Shown here one piece after another: positions 7,347-7,583 of a stretch of 7,583 nucleotides of DNA. Each line of letters starts with the position of its first letter. Positions within the stretch are counted from its first letter, which is position 1. Source of the DNA: SIG710 sp045648605 (lineage in GTDB: Bacteria > Bacillota > Clostridia > Oscillospirales > CAG-272); NCBI GenBank assembly GCA_045648605.1, contig JAZROG010000088.1, positions 1 to 7,583 of the forward strand, read 5' to 3'. Below the pieces are notes generated by a model. The model searched no databases. It was not told the origin of the DNA and saw nothing but the letters and a program-made list of their open reading frames with translations. A program made the position numbers and the translations under genes.

Positions 7347-7414
7347 TGTAGGGGACGGCGACCTCGACGTCCCGTTTATCATTTGAAATTCACGATTATT
7401 TCACGTCTTTTGAG
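7347..7414. mobile_element. MITE-like inverted-repeat element, copy B (right arm missing)
   Basis: The left 26-bp arm (7347-7372, starting TGTAGGGGACGG) and the 42-bp centre (7373-7414) are present. The centre is identical to 11-52 and in the same orientation. The sequence stops exactly where the right arm should begin, because an adapter is joined there. Its true continuation is probably the GGACGTCGAGG arm seen at 53-78. Together with copy A it defines the 94-bp element. Confidence 0.8.
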
Positions 7415-7498
7415 AAGTCGGAGGCCAAGCGGTCTTAGGAAGACAACTGAGCTCCTCAACTCCTTGGCTCACAGAACGACATGGGTACGATCCGAGTT
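7415..7498. other. MGI/BGI DNBSEQ sequencing adapter with 10-nt barcode (not genomic)
   Basis: The 84 bases split as 32 + 10 + 42. Positions 7415-7446 match, from memory, the DNBSEQ forward adapter (starts AAGTCGGAGGCCAAGCGG, ends AGGAAGACAA). Positions 7447-7456 (CTGAGCTCCT) sit at the barcode position. Positions 7457-7498 match the reverse complement of the other adapter (CAACTCCTTGGCTCACAGAA onward) with two C-to-G differences, at 7485 and 7496. The total length equals a full barcoded adapter exactly. This is library artefact carried into the assembly, not a gene or RNA. Confidence 0.96.
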
Positions 7499-7583
7499 GA
7501 TGAAAAACGCAAATCTGTAGGGGACGGCGACCTCGACGTCCCGTTTATCATTTGAAATTCACGATTATTTCACGTCTTTTGAG
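7499..7583. repeat. Artefactual second copy of 7330-7414 (includes a duplicate of repeat copy B)
   Basis: These 85 bases are identical to 7330-7414, at an offset of 169 (85 + 84). The duplicated stretch includes 17 bp of mfd leader and 68 bp of the inverted-repeat element (7516-7583). Because it follows a full adapter, it is best read as the same 85-bp library insert seen twice in a circular template or through merged read pairs, not as a genomic tandem repeat. Confidence 0.93.

Noticed and set aside
6953..7351. Plus-strand frame of 132 codons covering the 5' end of mfd and its leader
   Set aside because: It is antisense to conserved Mfd coding sequence and ends in the repeat, with no domain or start signal.
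1..7414. Composite transposon bounded by the two like-oriented repeat copies
   Set aside because: The cargo is housekeeping-type (mfd, foldase) with no transposase or recombinase; direct copies of a dispersed short repeat explain the arrangement more simply.
7417..7498. tRNA-like sequence: GGCCAAGCGGTCTTAGG resembles a Ser/Leu tRNA D-arm and GGGTACGATCC a T-arm
   Set aside because: No acceptor stem or anticodon arm folds correctly, and the whole block matches the DNBSEQ adapter plus barcode in sequence and length.
7330..7583. Tandem repeat or CRISPR-like pair (two 85-bp repeats with an 84-bp spacer)
   Set aside because: The spacer is library adapter and the repeat is an exact re-reading of the same insert; only two units exist, and no cas gene is present.

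Overview
The window reads as a chromosomal contig of an uncultured Gram-positive, Clostridia-like (Firmicutes/Bacillota) gut-type bacterium. The evidence is indirect: strong AGGAG-type ribosome-binding sites, a PrsA-like lipoprotein foldase directly downstream of mfd (a gene order known from clostridia), a ferredoxin-tailed aldo/keto reductase typical of anaerobes, and short GC-rich palindromic repeats between AT-richer genes. No taxonomic marker was searched, so only the class-level guess is reasonable.

Layout. Positions 1-78 are the right part of a short inverted-repeat (MITE-like) element. A two-gene plus-strand unit follows: an aldo/keto reductase with two C-terminal [4Fe-4S] cluster motifs (136-1248) and an uncharacterised NTP_transf_5-type nucleotidyltransferase (1265-2419). 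A perfect 21-bp stem hairpin with a U-tract on both strands (2445-2494) lies between this unit and the convergent minus-strand pair and can end both. The minus-strand pair is mfd (7273-3689), the transcription-repair coupling factor, followed by a PrsA/SurA-like parvulin lipoprotein (3630-2527). The lipoprotein starts with TTG and has its own near-consensus extended -10 promoter, whose -35 box overlaps the mfd stop codon. Upstream of mfd lies a second copy of the inverted-repeat element (from 7347).

The last 169 bases are not genomic. Positions 7415-7498 match the MGI/BGI DNBSEQ library adapter (32-nt arm, 10-nt barcode, 42-nt arm, the last with two mismatches from the form I remember), and 7499-7583 exactly repeat the 85 bases just before the adapter. 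This is the expected product of an 85-bp insert read through in a circular adapter-insert template. Trustworthy genome sequence therefore ends at about 7414.

The four genes are intact and mostly of recognisable families. mfd and the foldase are housekeeping functions (repair of stalled transcription; folding of exported proteins). The reductase/nucleotidyltransferase pair has no known joint function. I do not see a new defence, mobile or regulatory system. The most informative oddities are the adapter chimera, the nested inverted-repeat element at both ends, and the loss of the usual first catalytic His in the parvulin domain.
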